A DNA stretch of 64,000 nucleotides from the NCBI GenBank assembly GCA_001692895.1, contig KV748236.1:434241-498240 (forward strand), in the 5' to 3' direction. Each line of letters starts with the position of its first letter. Position 1 is the stretch's first letter. Positions 1 through 11,489 of the stretch are shown one piece after another. Under the pieces are notes generated by a model. That model made no database searches, had not been told where the DNA came from, and worked only from the letters and a program-made list of their open reading frames with translations. The position numbers and the translations under genes are program-made. The stretch comes from Cenococcum geophilum 1.58 (taxonomy: Eukaryota > Ascomycota > Dothideomycetes > Gloniales > Gloniaceae).

Positions 1-2085
1 ACAGGTAGTATTAATGCTAGGGTAGGTATTAGAGCCTTATCTAGTATATATAGCGGAGGAGTCTGTAAATAAGCTTCACCCCGCCAATTTAAAAAGCGGT
101 ACTCCCGTTATATTACTACAATTTCCCTCCATTACTAAGCAATTTTAGGGGTATCTTAACTATTCTGGCCGCGAGGTAAAAAGGCGTTCTCAGTATCATT
201 TTTAGGTAGAATATTTAGCTGGCGCTTTATAGTAGTGGAACCTAGCTCCGCAAGAGCTTTCCGCTTATTTAAATTATGTTTAGAGGCCTAGAGAAGTAAG
301 TAAAAGCAGAAGTAATATAGAGGGAAAACGCGCCTTTAACCGACACAACTGGTATAGCTTTAAAAGCTTTTTTAAAGGGCCGTCTTTAATAAAGTTAAGG
401 CGGGGCTTATAGATATAGCACTTGCTATACTTAATTACAGCAGGCTCTGCCATAATTATAGTATATATAGTTATATTAATAGAGAAGTTAATAAAGAAGT
501 CAATAAAAAGGAGGTATACGATATTTTAAAGTTCTAATATTTTAAAGTTCGTCACGTGAGTTCTGCTATAACTTACCACGCGCAAGTTTTTTAAGCCAAT
601 TAGAAGCAGGCTTAGTAACTAATTAGAAGCAAGCTTGGCAAAGTTTAAAATCTAGGACCCGAAAATATAGACCACTTATACCTTAGGTTAATAAAGCTCT
701 GTTAAATATATCTTACTAAGCTAGCTTTTCTACCTCTATAGTTAGCTTATAGCTAATAAGATTAATATCTAAGCTTATTAACTAAGGTGTAGTTAAACCT
801 CTATTAGAGTTAATATAGTTAATTAAACCGCTTAATAAAAGGCCTTTAATTAACTATTATTCTTAACATTAATCTGCTTTAATTATATCGGCTAATAGTT
901 AATTACGCTTATTAATAATAATCCTTTTAGCTTAGCTAAAGGCTTATTTGTATATAGAGCTTATTATTAGTATAAAGAATATATTAAGGGCAATCTTAGT
1001 AAGAATTAGATAAAGGATTTAACTAATTTTAAGCTACTAGTTAAGAGGATTAGGAATAACGTTATTAGAGCAGATCTTAATAAGCTTAAGGCCTATATTA
1101 TAGTAGTAGTTAAGCTTACTAGCGAGCTTAATACGCTTTTAATTACGCTTTAAAGAAGTAAAGCTCTTATCTATAACTAAAGACTATATATATTTATTAG
1201 CTAAATTATTATTAAATTTATAAGGAACCTTTCTATATTATAGCTTAGCTAGTTCCTTATCTTTCTTATCTACTTGCTTATTAATATAGTTATTAAATAA
1301 AGTCTCTATATACCGCTCGGCGTACTTCTACTATAGAGGCTACCTTATCCACTTATTACGAAAGTAGGCGCGTTTAAAAAATAGATAAAGAATTACTACG
1401 GCGAAATAGCAAAGGCTTTTAGCCTTTATTTTATTAAAATATTTATTAATCTTTTAGATAGCTATATTAATGCCTAATTTAGGGGAGGAGTTGCATTCGT
1501 TCTTAAGGCTCTACTAGGTTCGCTAGAGGATTTAATAAAGTAGCTCTATATTAGTAATTAACTCCTCTAAAGCGCTATATAAGCCTTTAATACTAGGACT
1601 ATTAATATTGCTTTTTATACGCTTAGTAGCTAATATAAAAGGCCTTAGGGTTTTAATAAGCTGCTCTACTTACTACTAATCTTTATTAGTAAGTATTATA
1701 ACAATCGCCCACTAAGCTAAACAAACGCAACTAGCTAAAAAGGTACAGTGTTAAACCAAATAGTTTGACGGCTCGGTAACTAATATATATACGTTCCCTG
1801 TCGTTACCTAACAAGTATATTCTATAATAGATTATAGCTATTATTAGGAGGCTTTCTCTAAGCCAATAGATATTTATTAATTACTTTATAAAGAAGGTAG
1901 GTATAGCGGAGTATAAAGTAGGTTAAATTCTACCGAATGTCTCTATCTTTAATAAGTAGAAGCTCTGCTTAATTAAAGAGCTTATTTTTAATATAGGCCT
2001 TAGCCTAGTTCTTAGTAAAGTCCTTATAGCGTCTTATTAAATATATAATATATTTAATAATATTATAAACCTTATCTATAGAGCC
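1..2085 (-). pseudogene. hAT transposase remnant, C-terminal part
   Basis: This is AT-rich, stop-filled DNA. Read on the minus strand it gives hAT-like pieces. Around 1860-2030 there is a segment resembling the hAT 'DxDxRWNS' motif (read as DRDIRWNL, with W written as a stop codon). Around 1330-1480 there is a stretch like the hAT C-terminal 'KYY..yyAavvLhP..K..yf...W' block (INKYFNKIKAKSLCYFAVVILY). hAT transposases cut and paste DNA in the nucleus; this copy cannot be functional. It was split by Gypsy A and resumes at 10472. The outer end lies beyond the window or is unrecognisable. The family call is by eye from short motifs. Confidence 0.6.
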
Positions 2086-2090
2086 TCTCC

Positions 2091-2511
2091 TATAACGGAA
2101 CCTTGTAGCAAGAACTACGATAGGCTCGTTAATAGGCTAGGTGTGTAGGTAATATAACGAAGTTAACAACGTAATAATAACTGGTGGAGTGGTTGCCTAA
2201 TAGATTAACTCTAATTATATTCTGAGAATCACTATAAGGAAGGAACTATCTAGGTAGGGACTAAGGGTCCTTAAATACACGACTGTACTCCTATAAAATC
2301 CTTCTTATACGTAATGTACGTCTTATATATAAGGTACGTAAGTTCCTTTTATTCCTCTTGTTTAATACGTAGCATATTATATAACCTTAGCTACCATTCC
2401 TTATTATATAGTTCTACCGGTTCTATCCTAGACCGTGCTTTAATTAACTAACTAGCTTCTTCCAACTCTTCTCTAAGTAGTTATAATATTGTACTTAAAG
2501 CGTCCGTAATA
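2091..2511 (-). repeat. LTR of Gypsy A (3' LTR in element orientation)
   Basis: This 421 bp repeat matches 10051-10471 and the LTRs of Gypsy B and C. Its left end reads TATAACGGAACC, which is TGTAACGGAACC after RIP. Confidence 0.9.
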
Positions 2512-5500
2512 CTATCTCCCTCCTCTTTATCTTCGTCCTTAAAGATTTAAAACATCTCTAAGTTATTTATTAGAGGTATAACGTCCGTCTAATTAATTTG
2601 GTTAATATTATTACTTATTATACCTAAAGCAATTTCTTCCTTACACGCCCAACGTCGTGCTCGCACTATTACTGCAATATTGTCTCTTAGTAAGATTATA
2701 CCATCTCTATATTCTCGTTATTTAAAAGAGGGGTTAGTTTATATTACGTTAGCAAACCTATCTTCGCGATAACTATCCTCTTACTTAGAGTGTACTAAAG
2801 CGAATATTCGTTCGTCCTGTGACGTTTGCTTTTCCTTTAATGCTAAATATACGCGACCTATTATTCTTAATAGTCGTCTAGTTCCCTAATTAATTTGTCT
2901 TAGGGTCTTATATTTAATCTACTGCTGCGCGGCTAGATAGTAAACTGTCTTAAGCCCTTGCTAAGTTAGAATGTTCTTATAATGCGGAATAGAAGGCCCT
3001 AGATACTCGCATCGCGGCGTCTACTTATCTGCTTTATCTTAAGAAGGTTTATAAGAAGGTTTGTTTTAAGGAGTAGAAACTTATAGAATAAGGTTTATAG
3101 GAACTTAGTAATAAAAGAACGGATTCTCTTCTAATAGAGAAGAAAATAGATCTAAGTAGTTCAGCAACTGCTCTTCTTAGGTCCCCCTTAGGTGACTTAT
3201 TCTTTAGCAATCCTTTTTTATTAATACTGCCTAACCTAGTCTCTTTTAATACTCCTATACCTTTCCTATAGCGTTCTTTAAATTCTCTAGTAGCTCCTAG
3301 GTAGTCTTAGTGTAGCTTATCTACTTAACTTTATACTATATTTCGTTATTAATGTCCTTATAACTAATAATCTTTAAAACTTACTATTTGTCTTCTTTTT
3401 GTCCTCTATATGTGTCTGCTTTATATACCGGTGGCTTAATATTCCTATATACTAGCTCTAGTATTGCAATATACTATATAGGGTAGATCTTTATTCTAGC
3501 TAGTAGGTTTAACTTAAATATAACCGGTGAAATTCTTTATGTGATTTTAAAAGGTCCTAGTCTGATATAGTCCAACTTCTTACTTAGTCGTTAACTCTTG
3601 AAATTTTTATATAGTAGCTATACTTTATCTCCCTCCTTAAGATCTAGTCCCTTAGATCTCTTAGCGTTATAGTACTTTTTTATTCTCTTTTATACTTTCT
3701 TTACTGATTCTATAAGGTTTATATAAAGATTTATTAACGTCTTTATTCTTTCTTTAGCTATGCTACTCGTTTTCTTCGCTTACTATAGTAATAACGATAT
3801 TCTTAGCTTATATTTATAATTTGCCTTAAATAGTAATATGCCTATCCCTTTTTAAGGTGTTGTATTATATATAAACTATATAACTAGTAATAGCAATACC
3901 TAATTATTCTATGTATAATTAATATAGTGTCTTAGATACTACTCTAGTATCTAATTTAATCTTTCCATTTAACCGTCTGTCTGCGAATAATATGCGGTAA
4001 AAGTTACTGCTCTAACTCCTTACTTCGCTAAGAATACCTCCTAGAATGCTGCTATAAATCTTAGATCTCTATTTAATATAATCTTGCTTAATGCTCTATA
4101 TTTTATAAATACTTCTTTTATATAGATTCTAGCGACGTCTTCTACTAATATTTCTTCTATATATGCTATAAAGTATCCCCACTTTGTAAGCTTATCTACT
4201 ATTACTAAGATTACGTTATAATCTTGTCCGGTAATAGGATCTCTTAACTTTAGTAACTTTATAATAAAGTCCTATAATATAACCTCCTATGGTCTCTCTA
4301 GTATCTTAATAGGTTATAGCCCTCCGTATGGCTTATACCTTATTAGTTTGTTTTTTTAGCAATCTAGATATTCTTTGGTAACTTTTTACGCTAGTTTTTA
4401 GATTCTATTAATGATATACTTCTACTAAAGTCTTAACACTAAGCCTATAGCCCCGTTGTGTCCTTAAGTTAATCCCTTATAGAAATCTTCCATAAATTGC
4501 TCTGCTATGCTTCTTGGGATATACTTAGCTTTTTGGTTTTTATATATATCTGTTTATAAATCTTCTAGTTATACTTTTAGAATCCTTTATATCTAAAAGC
4601 TTTCCGGTATTTTATAAACCTTTTTTAGTTCTTTTTAAGTTGCTATAATTTTCGGGTAATTATACCTAATCGATCCGTTTGTGTCTTTTTATAGTAAAGC
4701 CCCTAATAACTTCTTATCGTTTTATAGTTTAGCCTTCCAACTTAGAGTATCTGCTCGCGCGTTATCTATACCCTTAGTATACTAAATCTTAAAATAGTAT
4801 TCTGTAAGCATCTCTACCTATCTAACCTATCTTTAGTTAAGTTCCTTCGTTGTTAAGAATCCCGTTAGGTTCTTATAATCTATCTTAACTATAAATAGTT
4901 TCTCTATGCCTTATAAGAATGCTCTCTATTTTTTTAATACTGTAACTATACCTAATAACTCCTTATTATAGATGTTATAGTTTAACTCTAGTAGTATTAT
5001 CTTTCTGCTGTAGTATGCTACTAGGTACTATTTATCCTAATACCTTTATATAAAGCATGCCCCTAATATATAGTCTAATGCGTTTATTTCTATAACCGTT
5101 TCTAATCCTAGTTAATAAATCTTAAGAACTGGCCCCTAGGTAAACAACTCTTTAACTTTTTTAAAGAGTTCTCTTTGTTCCTCTCCCTATACCTATAGTT
5201 CTTCTTTCTTTATTAACTGCGTAAATGGTTTAATATTATATAACTATTACGCTATAAACCTCCTATAGTAATTACAAACCCCTAAAAACGATTTTAACTG
5301 CGTAATGTTTTCTAGTTCTTACTAATTTACTATAGCCTTAATTTTCTTTAGATCTATACTGAGTTGGCCTAGTTTAATAATAAATCTAATAAAATCGGTC
5401 TTCCTAGTAAAGAACTCGTATTTCTTAATTGTTACTAGCATCTATTCTTCCTATAGTCTCTTTAAGACCTATTTAACTTGTTCCCCGTATTCTTCCTTAG

Positions 5501-8500
5501 TTATTAAGTAGATAATAATATTATTAAGGTATACTATAACAAATTCATCTAAGTGTTCTCCTAATATATTATTAATATACTTCTAGAACGTTGCTAGTGC
5601 GTTTATAAGCCCGAATTGCATAACTAATAGTTTATATAGTCCTTCCTTTAACCTAAAGGCTGCCTTCTATTTATCGCCTTCCTTAATCCTAATCTAATGG
5701 TACGCCTATCTTAGATCTATCTTCGTAAAGATTTATACATTGCCTATTCTATCTTAAATTTCGCTAATTAAGGGTAAAGGATACCTATCCTTTTTAGTAA
5801 TGCTGTTTAACTGTCTATAGTCGATACATAGCCTTAGTTTGCTATTCTTTTTTAGTACAAACAGTACTAGATATCCCGCTGATAATTGCGATAGTCTAAT
5901 ATATCCCTTTTATAGATTTTCCTAGACAAACTCTTTTAATGCTCTACCTTCTTCTTTAGTAAGCTTATAGATTAAAAAGAACCTTAGACTTGTTCCTAGT
6001 TCTAACTCTATTTTATAGTCCTATACTATATACTTTAACAGCTTCTCACTTTTTGGTGACTATAGTTTCTTACCATACTTATAGTATCTTTTTGGTATAT
6101 GACTTAAGCCTCGCTTAGTCTCTTTATATATCGCTCTAACTTAATACTATACTATCTTAGCTTGTTATTACATTTTGTGGCATTAAGTATCCCTAATATC
6201 GACTTGACCTGTAATCTAATTAATCCTTAGATTGTATTGCTGTAACTAAAGCATTCCTAATACTGCCTTATCCCGTCCTAATAGTAGGATATTAAAAGAT
6301 ATCTCGATTTGTTTTCCTTTAATGGTTATCTAAATAGGTCCTATTTTAAGATTAATAATCCCTCCTCCGTAGGCTATTAGATCTTCTAAAATTATAACTA
6401 ATAGGTAAGATTTCTCTTTCTGTCTATAAGGTAGCCCCATTCTCTTAACTGCTGCTAGTAAGATATAGTTTCGCGTTACTCTACTATCTATTAGCGCTTT
6501 AAACTATTAATCTTGCTATTTAACTTATAAATTTAGGTGTTATTTTTAAATTCCTTTAAGGGTCTAAGGCTTTACTACTAGCTCCCTTTAGTTCTATAGG
6601 CCTCTACTTTTCCTAACTATTAGCTGCTTAATTCTTATATATTTAGCTCGCTCTTTAGCCAATACCTAGTTCGCTTTTTGTCTTTAATATACTATAGACA
6701 CGTGTTCTCTAGATATTTCTACCACTATTATCCATCTAAGTATTCTTCTATAAGGAATCTTCCTGGCTAAAGTATTAAATTTCCTTCTTTTTAAACCTCT
6801 ACTAGATGCCATCTATATATATATTTAGCGTTCCTATACTATTACTTATCCGTTATCTAGTATATCCTTATAGGGTATTTCTAATTCTTTTCTTTTGGAT
6901 TTTTATACATCTCGTATATATCGTCTACGTATGCAATCTATAATAGCGTATAGTATGCTAGGTGCTTTAGGTTAACTCTTAACTTATCTTTATCCTTAAG
7001 TTTAAACCTTTATTACGTTAATCTGAATGTTATAACTTTATTTACGGGTACTAAGATATATTACTTACTTCTCTAGTCCTCTAATTGTTCCTTTAGATCC
7101 TTTAACATTATAATTAAGGCTCCTTTAATATAAGTTATTACCTTTTCCGTAATCGGGTAGTCTTAGATAACTTTTTTATCCAACCATATATAGAAATTTT
7201 CCCACTTATCATTGTGTCGCTGTCTATACCACTTTTAGTATAGCTACTAGAGTGTATACGGCTTATCCGTAAGGAAGTATCTTCTTATTACTGCGTTATA
7301 ACAGCCTTTTATATATCGTTCTTTAAACCTAGTAAGGATCCCTAGATCCTCTTCGTCTTCTAGTTCGGTAAGCTACTTAGCTCTTAGTGTGCCTGCCTTA
7401 GGCCTATTGGTGATTCTTTATATAGGTGCTCTGTCCTTTATACGTCCTAATGTGCTAGATCTTTCGTTTAGTTTCTGTTCTTGCTATGCGATAATTCTTT
7501 GTCTAAATCCTTCTATGGTTTCCTTTAGTTTGCGCCTCGCGCCTAAATCCTTAAAGTCCTCCTGCTTCTTAATCCTGGTATTAATATTCCGATCTTTAAT
7601 CTAAACACTATGTTCTACTAATAAGTCTTCTAGGTCTATGTATTCGTCTCCTAGTCTAATTGCTGTTTACGCTGTAGATTCTCTAATCTATAAAGAAGCC
7701 TCTTGCCTCTTATTTATAGGTGTCCTTATTTATACTCCGAATTTTTAACCCCTTTGGATTCTTAATCCTAAGCTTACTTCTGTCTTAAGTCTTACTCTAG
7801 CCTTAGTTTAACTAGACTTATTTGGTGTTCTTATCTTATTTTAAGAGTCTTAAATCTCACTTATCTTGTCTTAAGAATCTTGTGCCTTTAGGAAACTTCG
7901 TCCCGAGCTTATTCGTATATTACTGAACTAAGCTATTACTCTGCTCTATCGGTTATTGTTTATCGTAGGTCCTTAAGCTTACCTTATCTCGTCTTAAGAA
8001 TCTTAGTTATCTCTTATCTCGCTATGAGAATCTTAAGTATTTAGCTTCTTGCCTTTATCGAGTACCAAAGTAGTTCGCTGTCCTACTTCTCTTGCGTCTT
8101 ATAAAGCGATAGACATTATATCTAGTAGGGTCTTAATCCCTACTGACGTTCCCTATTCTGTAGTGGAATCGTCCTTTACCTTTAGTATGACATCTCCAAG
8201 GTCCGCTTACTCCCAGTAAGCGGCCTATATCGCCTTATCGTTATAAAATGTTTTACCTACATTAAATTCATCATCCTTAATGTCCGATCTGCGAACTGGT
8301 TCGTTAGTTCCTCTATATCCTATAGGTGCTAGCTCCTATAGCCAGTAGCTTGCGCCGTATTTAGCGTCCTTATAAATTCGGCATACGTTATTATAATAAA
8401 ACGTAAAACTTTTAATTAAACATTCTTTTGTTTTTTGTAGTATATTATTATCCCTCTATACATATATATTATCTACTAGTCTTATTCCCTTTACTATATA

Positions 8501-8801
8501 GTAACTCTGTCCACTTTTATAGTCTCTAGTATAATAACCTTATTTTCCGCAATTTATATAAGCTCCTTTTTTAAACCATTTTTCTTATTATAGAGTCCGC
8601 CTAAACGTCTTCTACTGCTAAGATCCCTAGTTTAGCCTCTACTCCTTAGACCTTTAAGTACTTAATCCTTGTTTTTTAGGTTTCTACGGTTTTTTGCTCC
8701 AACTCTTATAGGCTTCTTTAGTACTACTTAGGTCCATTAGCTCTGCGCCATACTATAGTTTCTAACTTAGCTTTAATTGTTGTATGCTTTACGCCTTATA
8801 T

Positions 8802-9045
8802 TGTGGTGGGGTAAAATGGGCCACTACTTAGTGCCTTGGCATTCTCCTGTATATATCGAGCCTTCGGCTTCTCTCCTTCTCTACATCACGACCTACCGAG
8901 AATACATTCTTTCCTTTCTTCTTACTGACTGCTTTCCTACTAATTGATTACGACTAACGACCGACCGACCGACCGACCGACCGACCGACCGACAGACAGA
9001 CAGCACTGTGACTTTCCTATCTGAGAGTGGTCGTACCCTCCCACA
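8802..9045. mobile_element. 244 bp solo-LTR or MITE-like insertion in Gypsy A
   Basis: Gypsy B lacks this segment at the matching site (near 23890), so it is a clean insertion. It starts TGTGGTGGGGTA and ends TACCCTCCCACA, a 12-bp imperfect inverted repeat with TG..CA ends. ATAT is present on both sides (8798-8801 and 9046-9049). It contains a TATATAT stretch and a CGAC/CAGA microsatellite (about 8957-9003). It has many CA/TG dinucleotides, so it is less RIP-mutated than its host. A solo LTR is the likeliest reading; a short MITE is the alternative. Confidence 0.75.
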
Positions 9046-9596
9046 ATATAACTATAAAACTCTATCTTGACTTCTCTTAGCTTGTTCCCTTTAGTAGATC
9101 CAATTGTTAATCTTAATTACTTAATCTATTAGTTCCCTTAGGGTGTCCGCATCTTCTATTAGGATAATTATATCCTAGACTTTAGCCTTAAGTCCTTACT
9201 TATACTGTGCTATAAGCGCCCTATTATTCCACTCTACTTATATTACTAACGTCTGGAACTGCGTTATATACTTTATTGCTAAGGTTTGTTACGTAATATC
9301 TTAAAGCTTTCTTTCTGCTGTAGTTACTGCCTTTAGGTCTCTAAATATTTATGTAAGTTGTTCTATAAATCCGTTCTAGCTTAAGAATATAAACCGTACT
9401 TCTTAGTTTATAGTTATTATTCTATTTGCCTGGATTTCTATAAGGTAAGGCTTAAACTATTTAAGTGCCCTTCCTATTAAGAATAGTCCTGTATACGCTA
9501 TTTGACCTATAGGTATTACCAGCTTAGCTCCCTTTTATGCTACCTTAAAGTGTATTTATATAAGGAATCCTTTAAGCTTTAATCTCTCTCCTAAGT

Positions 9597-9789
9597 GTAA
9601 CGGCTCGAACTATCGAACAAATGTCTCGACAGAGACTTAAACGAATGCTTGCAAGATCAAGCGAACGAATGCTGTATTACGAAGATATTAAGCTAAGAAG
9701 CAAGAGAAGGTGGTGAGGCGACGTCTATATACACATGCCAAGTCTTACGCGAACCCCTGACTAGGTGACGCGCTCCAGCGCCGTCATAC
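9597..9789. mobile_element. 193 bp insertion in Gypsy A
   Basis: The matching site in Gypsy B (near 24436) is uninterrupted, whereas here 193 bp lie between two copies of TAAGT (9592-9596 and 9790-9794). The ends are GTAACGGC and GCCGTCATAC, weakly inverted. There is no coding capacity. Composition is near normal, so the insertion came after most of the RIP in its host. A solo LTR or a MITE are both possible. Confidence 0.7.
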
Positions 9790-10050
9790 TAAGTACCTTT
9801 TAATTAATAGTAACTTAACCTTTACTGCGCCTATTCCGTTAATCCTGTTTTCTAATATTACATTATTTTCTATTAACTGGTTAACTATTTCTTATAGCTG
9901 TCCGACCGTTATAGGTTGCTATAAGTTAGTGTCTGCTATACTAGTGTTATTACCTAACCTTAAAGTAGTTGCCGCCGTTAATGGCGTTATGGCTGGTGCT
10001 TTTGGTGGCATATTATTTAACTTGTTAATACTATAACTAGGTAGTAATTA

Positions 10051-10471
10051 TATAACGGAACCTTATAGTAAGAACTATAATAGGCTCGTTAATAGGCTAG
10101 GTGTATAGGTAATGTAACGAAGTTAACAATATAATAATAACTAGTGGAGTGGTTGCCTAACAGATTAACTCTAATTATATTCTAAGAATTACTATAAGGA
10201 AGGAACTATCTAGGTAGGGACTAAGGGTCCTTAAATACACGACCGTACTCCTATAAAATCCTTTTTGTACGTAATATACGTCTTATATATAAGGTACGTA
10301 AGTTCCTTTCGTTCCTCTTGTTTAATATATAGCACATTATATAACCTCGGCTACTATTCCTCGTTATATAGTTCTACCGGTTTTATCCTAGACCGTGCTT
10401 TAATTAACCAACTAGCTTCTTCCAACTCTTCTCTAAGTAGTCGTAACATCGTACTTAAAGCGTCCGTAACA
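10051..10471 (-). repeat. LTR of Gypsy A (5' LTR in element orientation)
   Basis: This is the direct repeat of 2091-2511, ending GCGTCCGTAACA before the TCTCC duplication. It keeps more CA/TG than the other copy. Confidence 0.9.
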
Positions 10472-11065
10472 TCTCCGCCGCATAAGATTAAATTTAATAT
10501 ACCTTTGCTATATATTAAAGCCTTAATAATAAGGTTAATAATATGGCTAATATACTAAAGCCGTTTCTTTTTAGCTACTAATAGGCTTTATAAGAGGTAG
10601 TTATAGAGCTTATTATTATTACTAGTATTATTAGCCATTAAGGAGCTAAGCTTATAATTAAATTAATACTTTTTAATTATTAACGCTGGGGCCATTACTA
10701 CATTCCTAGTAGAGTATAATCCTTATAGTTATAAAGGGCCTAAAAGTACTAATTAAAGCTTTTTACCTTTATTAATAAAATAGGCTACAATACTAAGTAT
10801 TAATATTATATTTATAAATATCTAGATATTATAGGTAAGATTAATTTTACTAAGTGCGGTAAGAAGGAGATCTTTAATATTAACGCGTTATAATTTAAAT
10901 ATAGTTTTAATTTAATCGCTTAGTAATATAGGCGCCTTTATAAGATAGTCCTAAATCTAAGGACAGTTAAAGGTTAGTAGAGTATATATATAAGAACTTA
11001 TAGCTTAATAGAAGGTAATATCTTATATAATTGTCTAATTAATATAGACTTAAATATAGCCAGTT
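10472..11065 (-). pseudogene. hAT transposase remnant, middle part
   Basis: This is the continuation of the hAT remnant between Gypsy A and Gypsy B. The minus strand gives a segment like LMANNTSNNN..L followed by RLQYISHIINLIIKAL, which matches the hAT pattern 'DNAsNND...RC.gHilNLvvka'. Joining across the TCTCC site leads into RRRGSIDKVYNIIKYI, comparable to the family's 'WR.rGPigKlHNIV.yI'. One frame change lies between these blocks. The segment ends at CAGTT, the target site of Gypsy B. Confidence 0.65.
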
Positions 11066-11489
11066 TATAACGGAACCTTATAGTAGGAACTACGATAGGC
11101 TCGTTATTAGGCTAGGTGTATAGGTAATATAAATTAAAATTAACAACGTAATAATAACTAGTGGAGTGGTTGCCTAATAGATTAACTCTAATTATATTCT
11201 AAGAATTACTATAAGGAAGGAACTATCTAGGTAGGGACTATAGTCCTTTAAATATATAACCGTACTCCTATAAAATCCTTCTTATATATAATATATGTGT
11301 GCTCTATTTACTCTATTATAGATTATATAAATTATATAGATTATACAGATTATATTATATAACCTTGGTTACTATTTCTTATTATATAGTTCTACCAGCT
11401 CTATCCTAGACCGTGCTTAAATTAACTAACTAGCTTCTTCTAACTCTTCCCTAAGTAGTTATAACATCGTACTTAAAGCGTCTATAACA
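11066..11489 (-). repeat. LTR of Gypsy B (3' LTR in element orientation)
   Basis: This is a 424 bp direct repeat of 24700-25123 and is homologous to the Gypsy A LTRs. It includes an ATTATATA-rich tandem stretch (about 11320-11360) that Gypsy A lacks. Confidence 0.9.

Larger units (their letters stand above)
2512..10011 (-). pseudogene. Gypsy A gag-pol (chromodomain type), dead
   Basis: On the minus strand gag begins with ATG at 10011 (MPPKAPAITPLTAATT). The order after that is a retropepsin-like segment (DS.xTRNYILL) near 6330-6510, and a reverse transcriptase near 5380-5880 with FTKIDLR, MQFGL and YLNNIIIY, a RIP form of the YxDD box. RNase H and integrase follow, and a chromodomain-like end lies near 3300-3450 (ISYKDINNEI.YKVKWISY pattern). 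This order (PR-RT-RH-IN-chromodomain) is that of chromoviral Ty3/Gypsy elements. Dozens of TAA/TAG codons lie at former Gln and Trp codons, so no protein can be made. Domain limits are approximate. Confidence 0.85.
2091..10471 (-). mobile_element. Gypsy A: full-length RIP-mutated Gypsy LTR retrotransposon
   Basis: Two direct LTRs of 421 bp (2091-2511 and 10051-10471) with TGT..ACA-type ends enclose a degenerate gag-pol on the minus strand. The 5-bp target duplication TCTCC is present at 2086-2090 and 10472-10476. The element sits in a hAT remnant. It carries two later insertions (8802-9045 and 9597-9789). Without these its length is about 7.93 kb, close to Gypsy B (about 7.91 kb). Stop codons are very frequent, and TA replaces CA and TG almost everywhere, as RIP predicts. 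Confidence 0.92.
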
